Assembly: GCA_004154925.1 (NCBI GenBank)
Contig: QJNS01000300.1
Location: 1 to 64,000 of the forward strand
DNA: 64,000 bases
Direction of reading: 5' to 3'
Origin: Monosporascus cannonballus
Lineage: Eukaryota > Ascomycota > Sordariomycetes > Xylariales
The position numbers and the translations under genes were made by a program. Positions 45,544 through 56,682 of this stretch are shown one piece after another. The notes beneath the pieces are model-generated. The model saw only the letters and a program-made list of their open reading frames with translations. It did not search any database and had not been told where the DNA came from. Each line of letters begins with the position of its first letter. The stretch's first letter is position 1.

Positions 45544-46928
45544 TAGGGACAAAGAGATAGGAAGGAGAGGTAGGCACTGCGAGAGTCATAGAAGGGGGGC
45601 CGCACGCATGTCGGCGGAACACAGAGTGTGGATGGTGGGTGTCTGGACGACGTACCACCGACCCGACATATGATCAGAGACGAATGAGCGCCTCTAGTCT
45701 GCTATAAGGGAAGCCATTGAAGACAACATGTGCGAATGGTAGTTTGTGTTTGATGCTGCCACTGTATTATTAGGGGACTAATTTCGGTGGGGAATGTGTG
45801 AGCGGGCCTGCACGGAACTTGGATGTAACGAAACTGACCAGACTCGAGACTTAGAATCAAGAGCTATCTTGGAGAATACCATATGGCGGCCCACGCGATG
45901 GAAGAGCGACCTGGCTGCATTACCTCGTCAATACGAGATTCGTACGCATATGCCGCAATGCAGATGTTGGGTGGTTCGGGAACCCCTTTGTTAACTGGCC
46001 GAGCCATTGCGGATATCGAAGCACCAGGTGCGAAGATGCCCCCGTCTACAAGCAGTAGTAACTCGACAACCGCCCCCTCTCTCCCTTCTTTTCTTTTTCT
46101 CTCTTTTCCCTTGTGTTCCATAAGCAACTGGTTACGCTCCTTATTGAGCAGGCTGCCGAGCCGGGGCTGACAAGGTTGCGCATTATACCGCACCATACCG
46201 TCGCCAAAGCAGGGGACCCAGCGTTAATCGTCCACCAACCTACTAGGTACCTGCCAGCCCCAGATCAGCGGCAGGTATAGCTACCTACCCAGGTACTTCC
46301 GAGGGGGAAGGCTAAGGCTTGTTGACGCTAAGCCGAAGCCAGGTTCGGCTACCTAGGTACCTAGCTAATCAGCATGGCCCTTAACTACCTACCTAGGTAC
46401 ACACCCAGACTAGTTCTTTGGTGCCCCCCATAGGTACCTGCTTTGGTAGATAGATACCTATATAGGTACCTTTAACGGACCTCCGGCTGCAAGGCCGCAC
46501 GTGTGCACTTTATATGATATCAGACTACAGGTACTACCTAGGTACATAATAAAGCCCGCCTTGGCACAATTAGGCAAAGAAATGGTGCTTCCGCACAGAG
46601 AAAATAAACAATTATTCTAAAGTTGCCTACCCTACCAACTTCCATATTCACCGGCGTACCTGCGTAATACACCTGACCTGGCCTGGTACTCTCCCATCCA
46701 ATACTTAAACCGTCTCATCGTGTTGGCCGATAAGAAGACGACGACCTTGAACCATCTTCCTCCCACGGCAATGCTACCATTGCAAGGGAATGCACAAGGA
46801 ACTCCCACCGAACGCTAGAAGAGCTGCTCGTCTATCGCCAAATGCTGTCGGTCTCATAGGGCGCGTTTAGAGGCGCCTGCCATCATGTGTTTCCCTCGCC
46901 CTCTTGCTCTATCACCAGGAGAAGGACG
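45544..46928. other. Spacer containing a CCTAGGTA cluster
   Basis: No supported gene. A plus-strand frame at 45883-46170 starts with ATG (95 codons) but overlaps an equally long minus frame and has no family features. The dense palindrome cluster within it is listed separately. Confidence 0.45.
46239..46546. repeat. Cluster of CCTAGGTA palindromic motifs
   Basis: Within about 310 bp there are at least seven copies or near-copies of the palindromic core ACCTAGGTAC: near 46239, 46281, 46349, 46385, 46430, 46453 and 46531. Single copies occur in other intergenic stretches of the window (29801, 29869, 32840) but none was seen inside coding exons. Spacing is irregular, so this is not a tandem array. 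Confidence 0.75.
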
Positions 46929-48304
46929 ATGCTTCCAAGTCCCACGTTGAGCTTCACGCTCCCGAGCATACACGACGATACGAGGCTCGACTGTCGCATC
47001 TATCATCCAGAGTGCCTGAGCAATCAGATCTATGCCGCCACCAGCAGCCGTACTGATACCGAGGAGACTGCTAACGAGGCGCCCCCACCGCCGCCGCCGT
47101 GGCGGAAACACGCCGCCGTAGTCTCGCATCCCTATGCGCCCATGGGCGGCTGTTACGATGATCCCATTGTCGATGTCGTCGCCGGCACGTTGCTCAAGGT
47201 GGGGTTTATGGTCGCCACTTTCAATTTCAGGTGAGCTTAAGTCTGTTCTACAAAGGGGATATCTCCTTTGTTCATACACGTACGACATTCACATCTTCGA
47301 CCGTTGCTGCGGCAGCCACTAATCTGTCGTGTCCCGTAACCAGAGGCGCTGCTACCTCAGATGGCCGTACTTCTTGGACCTCGAAGCCCGAGCGCGCCGA
47401 CTACATGTCCCTCGTTGGGTTTCTAGCGTACTATGTCCACTACTTAGAGTCCCCATCTCCCACAGCCACCTGCATTACGCCGACGCCGCCGGTTTTGCTC
47501 CTGGCTGGCTACTCATACGGCGCCACAATAACATCTAGACTTCCGCCGCTACATGACATCCTGTCCCACTTCCACTCGCCTGTCGTACATACCGCCGCCG
47601 CCGACATCCGCCTTCGAGCCCAACACCTTGCCGAGCAACAGAATGCCATGTCGAACACCCCCCTATCGCCGAGGAAGTCGCTAGGTATACGGGTCGGGGG
47701 TCAAGAGGGTCCAGGGCCTACCTCGCACCATAGGCCGGGTTCGTTCTCGTATGTCCGAGAAGAAGGGATTCGGAAAGGAGTCAAGGATCTGCTCTCACGG
47801 ACAAAGATTATTCATCACAGGCACCGCCGCAAACCTTCGGATCAAAGCCAGGAGGTCGAACATGTTGAACACTGCATGGAAAAGGTCGAGGCCTTCACCG
47901 CCTTTCGCAGCGCCTACCTTCTCGTTTCTCCCCCGTTTGGAATTTTGACCAACCTCGCGACCATGACCTTGCCGAACCCCTTCACTTCGTGGTCGAGGAG
48001 GGCTAGCAAGGCTCGAGACCCCCCGGTCCAGGATCGCCACGCGGCAACGGAGAGGCGGGAGGTCTCTGAAGATGACGACAAGTTCGTCAGTAACCCTACT
48101 CTAGCTATCTACGGGGACCGGGATGGCTTTCTAGCCCTAAAGAAAATGCGCGAATGGACTGCACGGCTTGGCGGTTTAAGGGGTTCATTATTTCGTCACA
48201 TCGAAGTCGCCGGCGCTGGCCACTTCTGGATGGAGGGCCGTGTCATAGTTGACCTTGCGGAGGCGGTAGGGTCCTTCGGCGTTGGGCTGCGGGATAGCTC
48301 GTAA
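46929..48304 (+). CDS. Alpha/beta hydrolase of the CocE/KANL3-like fungal family
   Basis: Two exons (46929-47230, 47344-48304) give 420 residues. Exon 1 holds VVSHPYAPMGGCYDDPIVDV and ends in FNF; exon 2 starts RGAATSDGRTSWT, so the family motif FNFRG-x-GxSxGRTSWT is restored by splicing the 113-nt intron. The nucleophile elbow is LLLAGYSYGATI (Ser), the acid lies in AIYGDRDGFL (Asp) and the His in VAGAGHFWMEG. A basic, low-complexity insert (about residues 210-300) separates core and cap. The family is common in ascomycetes; substrate is unknown. Another domain name is possible, but the hydrolase fold and full triad are clear. Confidence 0.88.
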
Positions 48305-50714
48305 CGGCTTTGGACATATCTCAACCGTCATCTGGAGGGCTTAAGGTCCGTCTCGCGTCTATATTCTTGCGGTGGCGATTCCGTGCCGCAATCGTCCATG
48401 CCGAAATCCTTCTGTGCGAGGAACACAGCTGTGATACGGACCCCACTGGGCTGGGTGGTACTGGTGACCGGTCAGGCACCTCGTCAGGGGCGTTATCGGG
48501 TGGAGACGAAAAGCGGCACGGTCTCTCTATGTATTAACCAAGAAACCCCGAGCGAACAGATATTATACTGCGCAATATGTACATCTATGCATTCACAACA
48601 TGCCTAGCTCCTGAATCGACACCTCTACGGTGGGGCCGACTTCTGTGTGGGGGGGAGCATTGGGTGGGTACTCGCGGCCTTGGGCAGGTTGTGGAAGAGC
48701 GTCACAGGTGATGAATGCGACCAAGCACTTTCAGACGACACGGTTGCACGTGCCGTACACGAACTCAGCAGTTGAGGGCATTCCAGGACGTGCAATCCCA
48801 ACAGTGACCATCCCACCGTGCTTTTAACCACGCGCGTCGCGGCAGAACGGCATACAACACCGAGGAGACCTAGTTACCCTAAGCAACCCAGATGACCCCC
48901 TCAGCCCTCCACCAGGACGATTCATGTAGTTGCTAACATGTACGATTCGGCGGGTGAAGGATGGAGGGCGGTCCAGGCGCGCCAAGTCACATGGTTCTAG
49001 AACTAGTTCTAGGGGCGGAAGCACGTGCTGTGCCTAGTAATTAGGCTAAACCCCAGATATATGTATATATATATATATATGTCACATGTATTCCACCAAC
49101 CCGCCAATAGCTCAGATATTAGGATTATTCCGAGTAACGCTGGTTCCATACGTTCGAACATGGCCACCTACGTACTTTGGTAGTAGGTAGATACGCCTAC
49201 ATCAAACCGTGTGGTTGCACATGCAGAGATGAAGCCTATTTGAATCTCAACTCCCACGAGGACGCTCAGGTGTACTCGAGTCAGGTGATAATAATACACG
49301 TTCGAGGGGGGCTAGTTGGTGGGGAGAAAATGGCAACTAGCCGTTTACTGGAGACAGCAGAATGTCCGGGGCGGAGAAAAATCAACACCAGGGATGAAAA
49401 ACTTTGCAGCAGTCCCCCGGATCATTTTGCAGCGTCTTGCTGGGTGTTGCAATACAAACGGTACTACCTGCCTATATACTGTGTGTGGTCTTGTACATAT
49501 GCATATGTGTAAGACATTGGTGACTGTTTAAGACCGAGGTTGATTGTGGGTCTCAATTTGTCTTGTTGGGCCACGGAAATCAACATTCTTCTCCCACTTT
49601 TCGTCTCTTTCCCTCCCAAAGACTGCATACACGTATTTAAGGAGAATACAGCACCATGTATGCGTAAGTAGTCCACCTTATACGTTCAGTACGTAGTATA
49701 TATAGCACATAGGAATCGGCTTGTCTACGCAACTGAGATGTACGAAAGTCTACTTGATATCTTTAGACTACAGGTTGTACCTACAGAGGTCAGCCCTTAT
49801 GACCAAATCTCCAAAAGCAACCCCCACAGCTTTTCGCTTTTGGGTGGGATGGGCTGGTGGGGTGGTGTCCTCCCAACTGGGGAAGCACGACAGGGATGCA
49901 GGGGACATGGTGACGCATTCTTGGGACCAGATGCTACGTACGTGTACGTGTAAGCACCTATGTTGGTAGTGTTGAACTTCAAGTTTGTTGTCGATTTGAC
50001 TCGGTTTCACCTCGAATATTGCCGGATACATGTATAACAAGTATGGAAGTCCATTACGTAGCGCCTGGTTACCTTTCCCATAATTCGCTTAGCGTGGGGA
50101 TTAAGAACATTACTCCAATTCTCTCCACACCTAATGCTTAACTCTCCACGTGTAATTCCGTATAAGAATCCAACCACCCGGGTCCGGGTATTATCTTCTT
50201 TTGGCATTCATACTAGTTACCCCTATATAAGTCTGGCCGTGTTCCGGGCGGGACTTGGGGTATACCTCCAGATCCTAGAAGCCAGCCTCGTACTTCCGCC
50301 TCCTCTTTGTTCCTCGGTGGTTCTGATTTTACTAGTCTACGTTTGTGGTCCAAACTACCTGGTCAACACTGCCCTGTTTGTTTCTCTCGTCCATGATATC
50401 TGAGTCGCTTCTTGCTTCAGTCTACCGCCCCTAACATTAGCGTTATCGCATATCCCCCGATGTTTGCGTCTAATCACTCTGAGCACGGGTTTGGGCAGAA
50501 GACGAATTCGAAACCATCAAAATCGATGCCATGCGCATGTGTGAGCTCCGTTGTTGGATTCGTCTATCGTCATACGGAAGCGCCAGGTTGCTCTTCTCAA
50601 TAGTCTTAGAGAATACCTGAGTTTGGACTAGTGTGCGATGTCGAGATAGTCTGGGATGCAAGACCTGAGGAAAGACGGCCTTCATACGACGGAACTCTTG
50701 CCTACGCTCAAGTC
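48305..50714. other. Long gene-free stretch with AT microsatellite
   Basis: 2.4 kb with no recognised gene. An (AT)n tract lies at 49057-49082. Short frames on both strands lack similarity. The final 80 bp continue the open frame of the lipase gene upstream of its first ATG. Confidence 0.5.
49057..49082. repeat. (AT)n microsatellite
   Basis: Alternating AT of about 25 bp, interrupted once by a G. Simple-sequence repeat only. Confidence 0.85.
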
Positions 50715-53066
50715 ATGACGCATCTTCTAAACGTGCTTCCGTCGTTTCCCGCGCCCGGCGCCTTACCGCCTAGATGCGCCAGGGCGGGTAAACAGCAAGT
50801 CCGCCCCTCTACCTCATCTACCGCACCGGCGGCATCTCGGGTGGTGGGTGGCTTCCTCTACCTGAAAGATGGTTTGACACACAGGAACCGCCAGGAGAGG
50901 CAACTCCTCCAGGAGCGCAGGCAGATTCTGTCGGCGAGGATGCAAAACGCAGGCTCCTTCGAAGAGTGGGATACGGCAGCACATGAACTCGACGCCCTCG
51001 AGGGTAACGATGAGTGGAAGGCAGACGCTTCGAGTGGCGATTACAATCCGGAACTGTTAAAAGCCCGCCTTCGGGAACTCGACGACGCCCGCACTAGCTG
51101 CGACCTCCGCGCTATGATGCACCTCGTTAGGACGGCCCTTTCACGCGACCTGGGGGGGATGGACAATATCAACCTCTACCGTCATTCCTTTTGTGGCACT
51201 AAGAAGCTCATTGAGCGCTACGTCGATTCGGCGCTACAGACCATCACTGCCCTGGTAGAGAAGAGCGCACAGCATCTTCCCGAAGGTCTAGAGTCTAAGG
51301 ATCTCTTGGACGCCATGCTATACGCGCGCCAGAGCTTCGGCCGAAGTGCTCTCCTGCTCAGTGGCGGCGGGACGTTTGGCATGTCACATATAGGCGTGTT
51401 CAAGGCCCTGTTCGAGGCCAAGCTACTCCCCCGTATCGTCTCGGGCGCGTCTGCTGGCTCTATTGTCTGTTCCGTGGTGTGCACCCGGACAGATGACGAG
51501 GTTCCTGATTTGCTGCGAGACTTCCCTTATGGCGACCTCGCCGTCTTCGAGGAGGAAGGTAATGAAGACGGCATACTGGACCATCTACGGAGACTACTCA
51601 CCGAAGGGAACTGGTCTGATATCAAGCACTTGACTCGCGTCATGCGAAACCTGCTCGGCGACATCACGTTCCAGGAGGCTTATAACCGCACCCGGAGGAT
51701 ATGCAACATATGCGTGTCGTCGGCCTCCATATATGAGCTCCCTAGGCTGCTCAATTACGTCACGGCTCCTAACGTCATGATCTGGTCGGCTGTCGCAGCT
51801 TCATGCTCGGTTCCGCTCGTCTTCAGCGCAGCACCTCTCCTGGTTAAAAACCCGTTGACCGGCGAGCACAGTCCATGGAACCCAACTCCCCAGATGTGGA
51901 TCGACGGTTCCGTGGATAACGACCTTCCCATGACACGCCTTGCCGAAATGTTCAACGTGAATCACTTCATCGTCTCCCAGGTCAATCCTCATGTCGTCCC
52001 CTTCCTCGCCAGGGATGACCCCCTCTGTTCATCTGCGAAATCGCAGCAGCGCGAGAGTGCACATAGGGAGGAGTCCGACTGGCTATACTCCCTGACAACC
52101 CTCGCCAAGGACGAAGCATTACACCGCATGCAATTTATGGCCGAGCTTGGCATATTCCCGAATTTGGTCACTAAATTGCGGTCCATTCTCAGCCAAAAGT
52201 ACTCTGGCGATATTAACATACTTCCTGCCGTAGGGCTTCTGGATCTGCCAAGGATCTTGAGGAACCCTTCCACCGACTTTATGCTGCGGTTGAGCTTGAT
52301 AGGCGAGCGCGCAACCTGGCCCAAACTGTCTCGCATACGCGACCGCTGTGCTATTGAGCTGGCCCTGGACCGGGCCGTCCATGCGTTACGCGCCCGCGTC
52401 GTCTTTAGCAAAAGTCAGGTCGATTTGCGCAGGATGGCCACAGGAACGCTAGGCAACGGCCACAGAGGAAGTCATGAGCGCTTGTCACCGCTCACCGCCC
52501 AAGCCGAGAGCGGTGCGCCGAAGGAGAAGCTGAAGCACCGTCACAGACGCTCCAGTGGAACTAACCTACCGCCGCACTCATATTCCTACCGTAACCATGC
52601 CCACGACTCGTCTTATAAGGTGACTGATGACGACACTGATGATGAGGAACGCCTTGAGATGACTCTACGGTACCAACGCGGAAAGCCTAAGATGAAGTTA
52701 AAAAGGTTACCAAAGAACCACCCTCTGCATCACGGACCTCTAACGACTCCTGTGCTATCTTCCACTACCACAGATACAGATTCGTTCGATTTCTCTCGGC
52801 CCGTGACCTCTTCCCAAGTCAATACCGGCTTGCCGCCTCTGCGGCTTGCTGCACCTAGTAATCTGTCGGCGGTATATCCAGCGGAGTCCCATAATAGTCC
52901 CGACTTGCTGGCTGCTGACGCAGCGTCGGTGACTTCACCACATCAAGCTCCTAGCAATGATACCGGACCCGAAAAGAGTGATCCACACACCTCCGACGCA
53001 GACGTAGAAAGTCATACTGACGACGATATCGCTGTTTCTATACCAGCACATCACAACGGGTTTTAG
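50715..53066 (+). CDS. Patatin-like triacylglycerol lipase (Tgl3/4/5, SDP1 type)
   Basis: Open frame with first ATG at 50715, 783 residues; it is open to 50631 upstream, and a further 5' exon is possible because relatives often carry a longer N-terminus with membrane-associating residues. The N-terminal domain shows MQNAGSFEEWDTAAHELDAL and LYRHSFCGTKKLIERYV. The patatin core follows: LLLSGGGTFGMSHIGVF (oxyanion Gly loop), the nucleophile elbow VSGASAGSIVCS (GxSxG) and the dyad Asp in MWIDGSVDNDLP. The C-terminal 200 residues are charged and low in complexity, with an acidic Asp/Glu run (DDDTDDEE). Members hydrolyse triacylglycerol on lipid droplets and may have lysophospholipid acyltransferase activity. 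Ser-Asp dyad residues are intact. Confidence 0.92.
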   Translation: MTHLLNVLPSFPAPGALPPRCARAGKQQVRPSTSSTAPAASRVVGGFLYLKDGLTHRNRQERQLLQERRQILSARMQNAGSFEEWDTAAHELDALEGNDEWKADASSGDYNPELLKARLRELDDARTSCDLRAMMHLVRTALSRDLGGMDNINLYRHSFCGTKKLIERYVDSALQTITALVEKSAQHLPEGLESKDLLDAMLYARQSFGRSALLLSGGGTFGMSHIGVFKALFEAKLLPRIVSGASAGSIVCSVVCTRTDDEVPDLLRDFPYGDLAVFEEEGNEDGILDHLRRLLTEGNWSDIKHLTRVMRNLLGDITFQEAYNRTRRICNICVSSASIYELPRLLNYVTAPNVMIWSAVAASCSVPLVFSAAPLLVKNPLTGEHSPWNPTPQMWIDGSVDNDLPMTRLAEMFNVNHFIVSQVNPHVVPFLARDDPLCSSAKSQQRESAHREESDWLYSLTTLAKDEALHRMQFMAELGIFPNLVTKLRSILSQKYSGDINILPAVGLLDLPRILRNPSTDFMLRLSLIGERATWPKLSRIRDRCAIELALDRAVHALRARVVFSKSQVDLRRMATGTLGNGHRGSHERLSPLTAQAESGAPKEKLKHRHRRSSGTNLPPHSYSYRNHAHDSSYKVTDDDTDDEERLEMTLRYQRGKPKMKLKRLPKNHPLHHGPLTTPVLSSTTTDTDSFDFSRPVTSSQVNTGLPPLRLAAPSNLSAVYPAESHNSPDLLAADAASVTSPHQAPSNDTGPEKSDPHTSDADVESHTDDDIAVSIPAHHNGF

Positions 53067-53949
53067 AGGGTCAGTTACGAGCGGCGTACTAAGACCGGAT
53101 AGTCCTTGGTTGATGGGAGATTTACATTATACAAGTGCGAGCGTGGGACATTTTGGGCCGAAGACAAAGGGCGTTTGCAACCAATTCCCTCGGTTTAACC
53201 GGTTGGGTCTAGCTCTTCTATCTCATATGCGACGTAGCTGCAAGGTGGCGATCTTTCGACAGTATGGGGTGCCGAACAGAAGCCCCTATCGTATGGTGCG
53301 GGCATGGCAGAGCCCTAGGGTTTCTTGTTACCCCATAGCAAGTTCTGCTGTCCCGACGAAAGCCGCTTGGAGCGCAAAGTCACATAAGAAGACGGCTCGC
53401 TCACCCCTGAAGCATGGCATTAGTTCTATGGTGTTGGGCCAAAGACAGCATATATATTCGTAGCATTGGGCGGCGTTGGATAGACACGAACGACTTAGGT
53501 GCCGTTCTTCTAAATAAAGTCAACTAGCCCAGTTCACCTGGTTGTTTCCGTTCTGTAAGGCTAATAGTATCCTCTAGCGCAGACGAACGAATGCCATGCC
53601 GTGTCTCGAATTGCTTCTCTCGTCTGTAGTAATGTGAACTAACCGGATGCCACGTTGCTATCCACTACGCGAGCGTTTTATGTTGATATATGAGAGCTCT
53701 TCATTCCAACCCACTTCACAACCTGACCGCGATAAATACCCAGTTCGGCTGGATTTTATTTCATGTGGCATAATGATTCCCCAACCTGGCCCAAAAGGTA
53801 CCCAAAGATAGATTGAAATTCGTGTTTCACACAAGATAGGTGGCCGCCAGGGAAGATACACGAATCAAAGTTCTTTAGTGACTATGCATGTACTTCAACC
53901 GGATGAGTTGTCTATATACCTGGTCATGGTGATGATCCGGACGTAGTGA
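53067..53949. other. Convergent 3' spacer
   Basis: Between the lipase stop and the regulator stop on the other strand. The plus frame at 53110-53463 looks like lipase 3' UTR; nothing else seen. Confidence 0.4.
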
Positions 53950-55596
53950 TCAATAATCGTCGTTCATTCCTCCAGATATCAGGAGGTCCTCCGTGCCAGG
54001 GAAACCCATCCAAGGGTTAAAAACGAGTTCGGAGCGTTGCTGCCCAACATCGTAATGCGAACTCAAAGTGAGCGCACACTGATTAGTGGGAGAAACATGC
54101 GTCTGCTCTTGCGATAAGCCGTTCCAAGTCTCGCCTCTAGAAGGTGCAGAAGCAACTTGGTTGCTGAACGCTGTTCGCTTGCCTGGGCTCCCTAGCGGCT
54201 GGTTATCGCCGGCCCCCGAGTTTCGCATTCCACTCCCGGGGGAGGGCGCGGCAATCTCATGGCTGTCGTCTACGAAATCCGATTGTAGGAGCAAGCTTTG
54301 TATGGAGAGCTTCTGTCGAGAGTTGGCGAATTGTGAAACGCCCGACGGTACCCTCTGTGGTGGCGCATCGAATTCCGACAGCCCTTCCTTCATCTGAAGA
54401 GCGAGCCGGACAGAGTGACTCGATATTAGGCGCTCCAACTCCTTCCGCTATATAATATCAGCACATTCTACTGTGATGGTGGCCATTGGATAAAGACTAC
54501 CATTGGCTTGATTGGCGCAGATGAATGGAAATACATCGTGATGATATGTAAGCATATCTTTGACTTGCCTATTGCGATGTCGAGCGCAGACCCCCCAGGA
54601 GACATGCGAGAGCAGAATAAGATGATACGCGCGCTCTCAAAGGCGCAAACCGCGGCATCACGCTCGAGAAGGCAATCACTCTTCCCGTAATTCGCAAAAT
54701 CTGTAAGTATGCGGACGATCCCCTCGGCGTGCTCAAGACACCTCTGCTGCATATCGGCGCGTTCATTGGGGTGGATGTGGGCGAGCACTGGGGAAGGTGC
54801 TGCCTCACTGTAACCGTCCATGAAAATGCGGTATAGGTCGCAATGGCACTGGTGCCAAGACATGTGAACCATGATGTACTGGGCTTGCCGCCTAAACAAC
54901 ACATTAGCTACGGTTTTCACTCTCGTACAAGGGCTGTGGATGTTGCCCTGAGCTCTCTCAAAGGATTCGAGACCTGGACGCCGGCTGGTTTGAATAGTGA
55001 ATGGTCGCAGGTGAGAGTGTACATGGAACATAGACGATTGTCCACGCTACTTACGGGCTTGCGGCTAAGCTTGCCACCGAATACTGATCAGTCTGCCGCA
55101 GCGAAGCCTTGATATACTGCAGACGACCTTCAAACTGTCTAATCGAGGCACCGATCGAGGAGGATGGCTCCTCTCCCAGCCCAACCCGTCGGATGAATCT
55201 GTCCATACCGTGTAAGCTGGCGAAATACGGGAACCGGGACAATGTGCTACCTAAACACGGCCCTCCGTGCTGAAGTCAGTCGCAATAAGGTACCCCGTAG
55301 GCCAACTGTGAGTTGCCCATGGGATGGGTCAAACCGAAGGAACCCAGTCTCACTGAATTGCCCGGCCTCGAAGAGGTCGTCGTCGCAAGGCAGCTGCATA
55401 TGGATTGTCTCCTCGGGGCAAAGCTCAAATTCCCTGAGCCCAACGCAGAAGAAGTCGTCGAGCAGATATAAAGACCAGAAGAGACGGCGCCTAGCCTCTC
55501 TATATGACACCCCAAGTTAGTGGAAAAACCCTGAATATTATGCCGAAAGGAATATCCGCCTTTGGGGGGGGGGGGGGGGGGGCCCCNNNNNNNNNN

Positions 55597-55654
<58 letters not shown>

Positions 55655-56682
55655 TACTGCGCAACATGTAAGAGTTCCGAGCGTTCATAGTTCAAACGGA
55701 GAGCCACGGCAGCCCTCGCAGCCAATGCCGCCAGCATGAAGGCAGTCGGGAACTCCCCGCTTTCGATCCTGTAACGGATGATAAGAAGGAGCGCCTGCAG
55801 GTGAAAGATGGAAGGGCGCCCGATCTGTTGCAGTATGACTTGCTCGGCTTGCTGAACCCACAAGTCATGGCACAGAGACGAACGTCGGAGCTGCAGGGCC
55901 GTCAGCGCGCATATTGCCAGTCTCAGCGGCTCGTTGATACTCTTGTCTTTGCATCGCTGGACAACCGTCGGCTGGTGGAGAAATGCAAATGAAGGCAGAG
56001 GGTACAGATGATGGAAATAGTCGTCCACGAGTTCCATTGCCGTTTCAAGGTCGGGGAAAACTCCGTCTGCGGATCCTAATATGTCAATGGCCGGGGCAGA
56101 CGGGGCACACCGGAGGGCATCAACCTGCGGAACACGAGGCTCGCGCTCACTAGACACGCCTCGGGGGGACTCGGACCCCTCGACAGTTAAGCTGTGCTTC
56201 CTTGTCTTGGGATAAGTGCAGCCGCGCCCTTTGCGGACACAATTTGAACAGCTGGGCAGCTCGCCCAGACACCGCGTCTTCTTGATATGGCATTGAGTAC
56301 ATGCCTGCGTTCGGCGTCGAGGCTCAGGTGGCTTTAGGACGTAATGTCCTGACGACTGCTTCAGCTGCCGGAACGAGCACTCGAAGCTGAGCCGCTCGCA
56401 ATTCCCACAGCCGTCTCGTCTCCCATCACAACGGACCTTAATCATGTGTCAGTAAGGTACACAACTGGAATTTGCGTAGCATCCCGACTGGAGTCAACAT
56501 GGCGATCAGACCTTTCGTATCCGGCACTGCGAGCAGGTTGCACGTTTGCCGAGCAAATCAGAAGGCGCTGGGGGTCCCGCTCCAGCGCGCCGATGGGCAT
56601 GTTGCAGGATCTCTCCGCCACGAGGTCCATGGGCACCATTGCTACTTTCCAGCGGCCGCAGGAGGCGAGGAATACCAGTCAT
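53950..56682 (-). CDS. Regulator with two tandem Zn2Cys6 clusters and a Fungal_trans domain
   Basis: Minus-strand exons 56682-56512, 56436-55658, 55499-55055, 54891-54501 and 54447-53950. The first cluster is rebuilt across intron 1: CSQCRIRK then VRCDGRRDGCGNCERLSFEC (C-x2-C-x6-C-x6-C-x2-C-x6-C). The second lies some 30 residues later: CTQCHIKKTRCLGELPSCSNC ending GRGCTYP, again with perfect spacing. A Fungal_trans domain follows (YFHHLYPLPSFAFLHQP, then EARRRLFWSLYLLDDFF). Exon 3 does not stay in frame: it meets TAG near 55250, and one extra base or a 43-nt mini-intron (55251-55293) would restore frame; with that intron the model is 746 residues. The assembly gap (10 N) lies wholly inside intron 2. 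The intron 1 donor is GTCTGA, and the 5' end (56682) is my best guess. Divergent from the MFS transporter, which it may regulate. Confidence 0.8.
55564..55654. other. Assembly gap flanked by homopolymers
   Basis: G19, then C4, ten N (55587-55596), then C58. The sequence around the N run is homopolymer on both sides and lies inside intron 2 of the tandem zinc-cluster gene (55500-55657). It is best read as a read-end artefact or an unresolved poly-G:C tract, not as biology. Confidence 0.9.
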
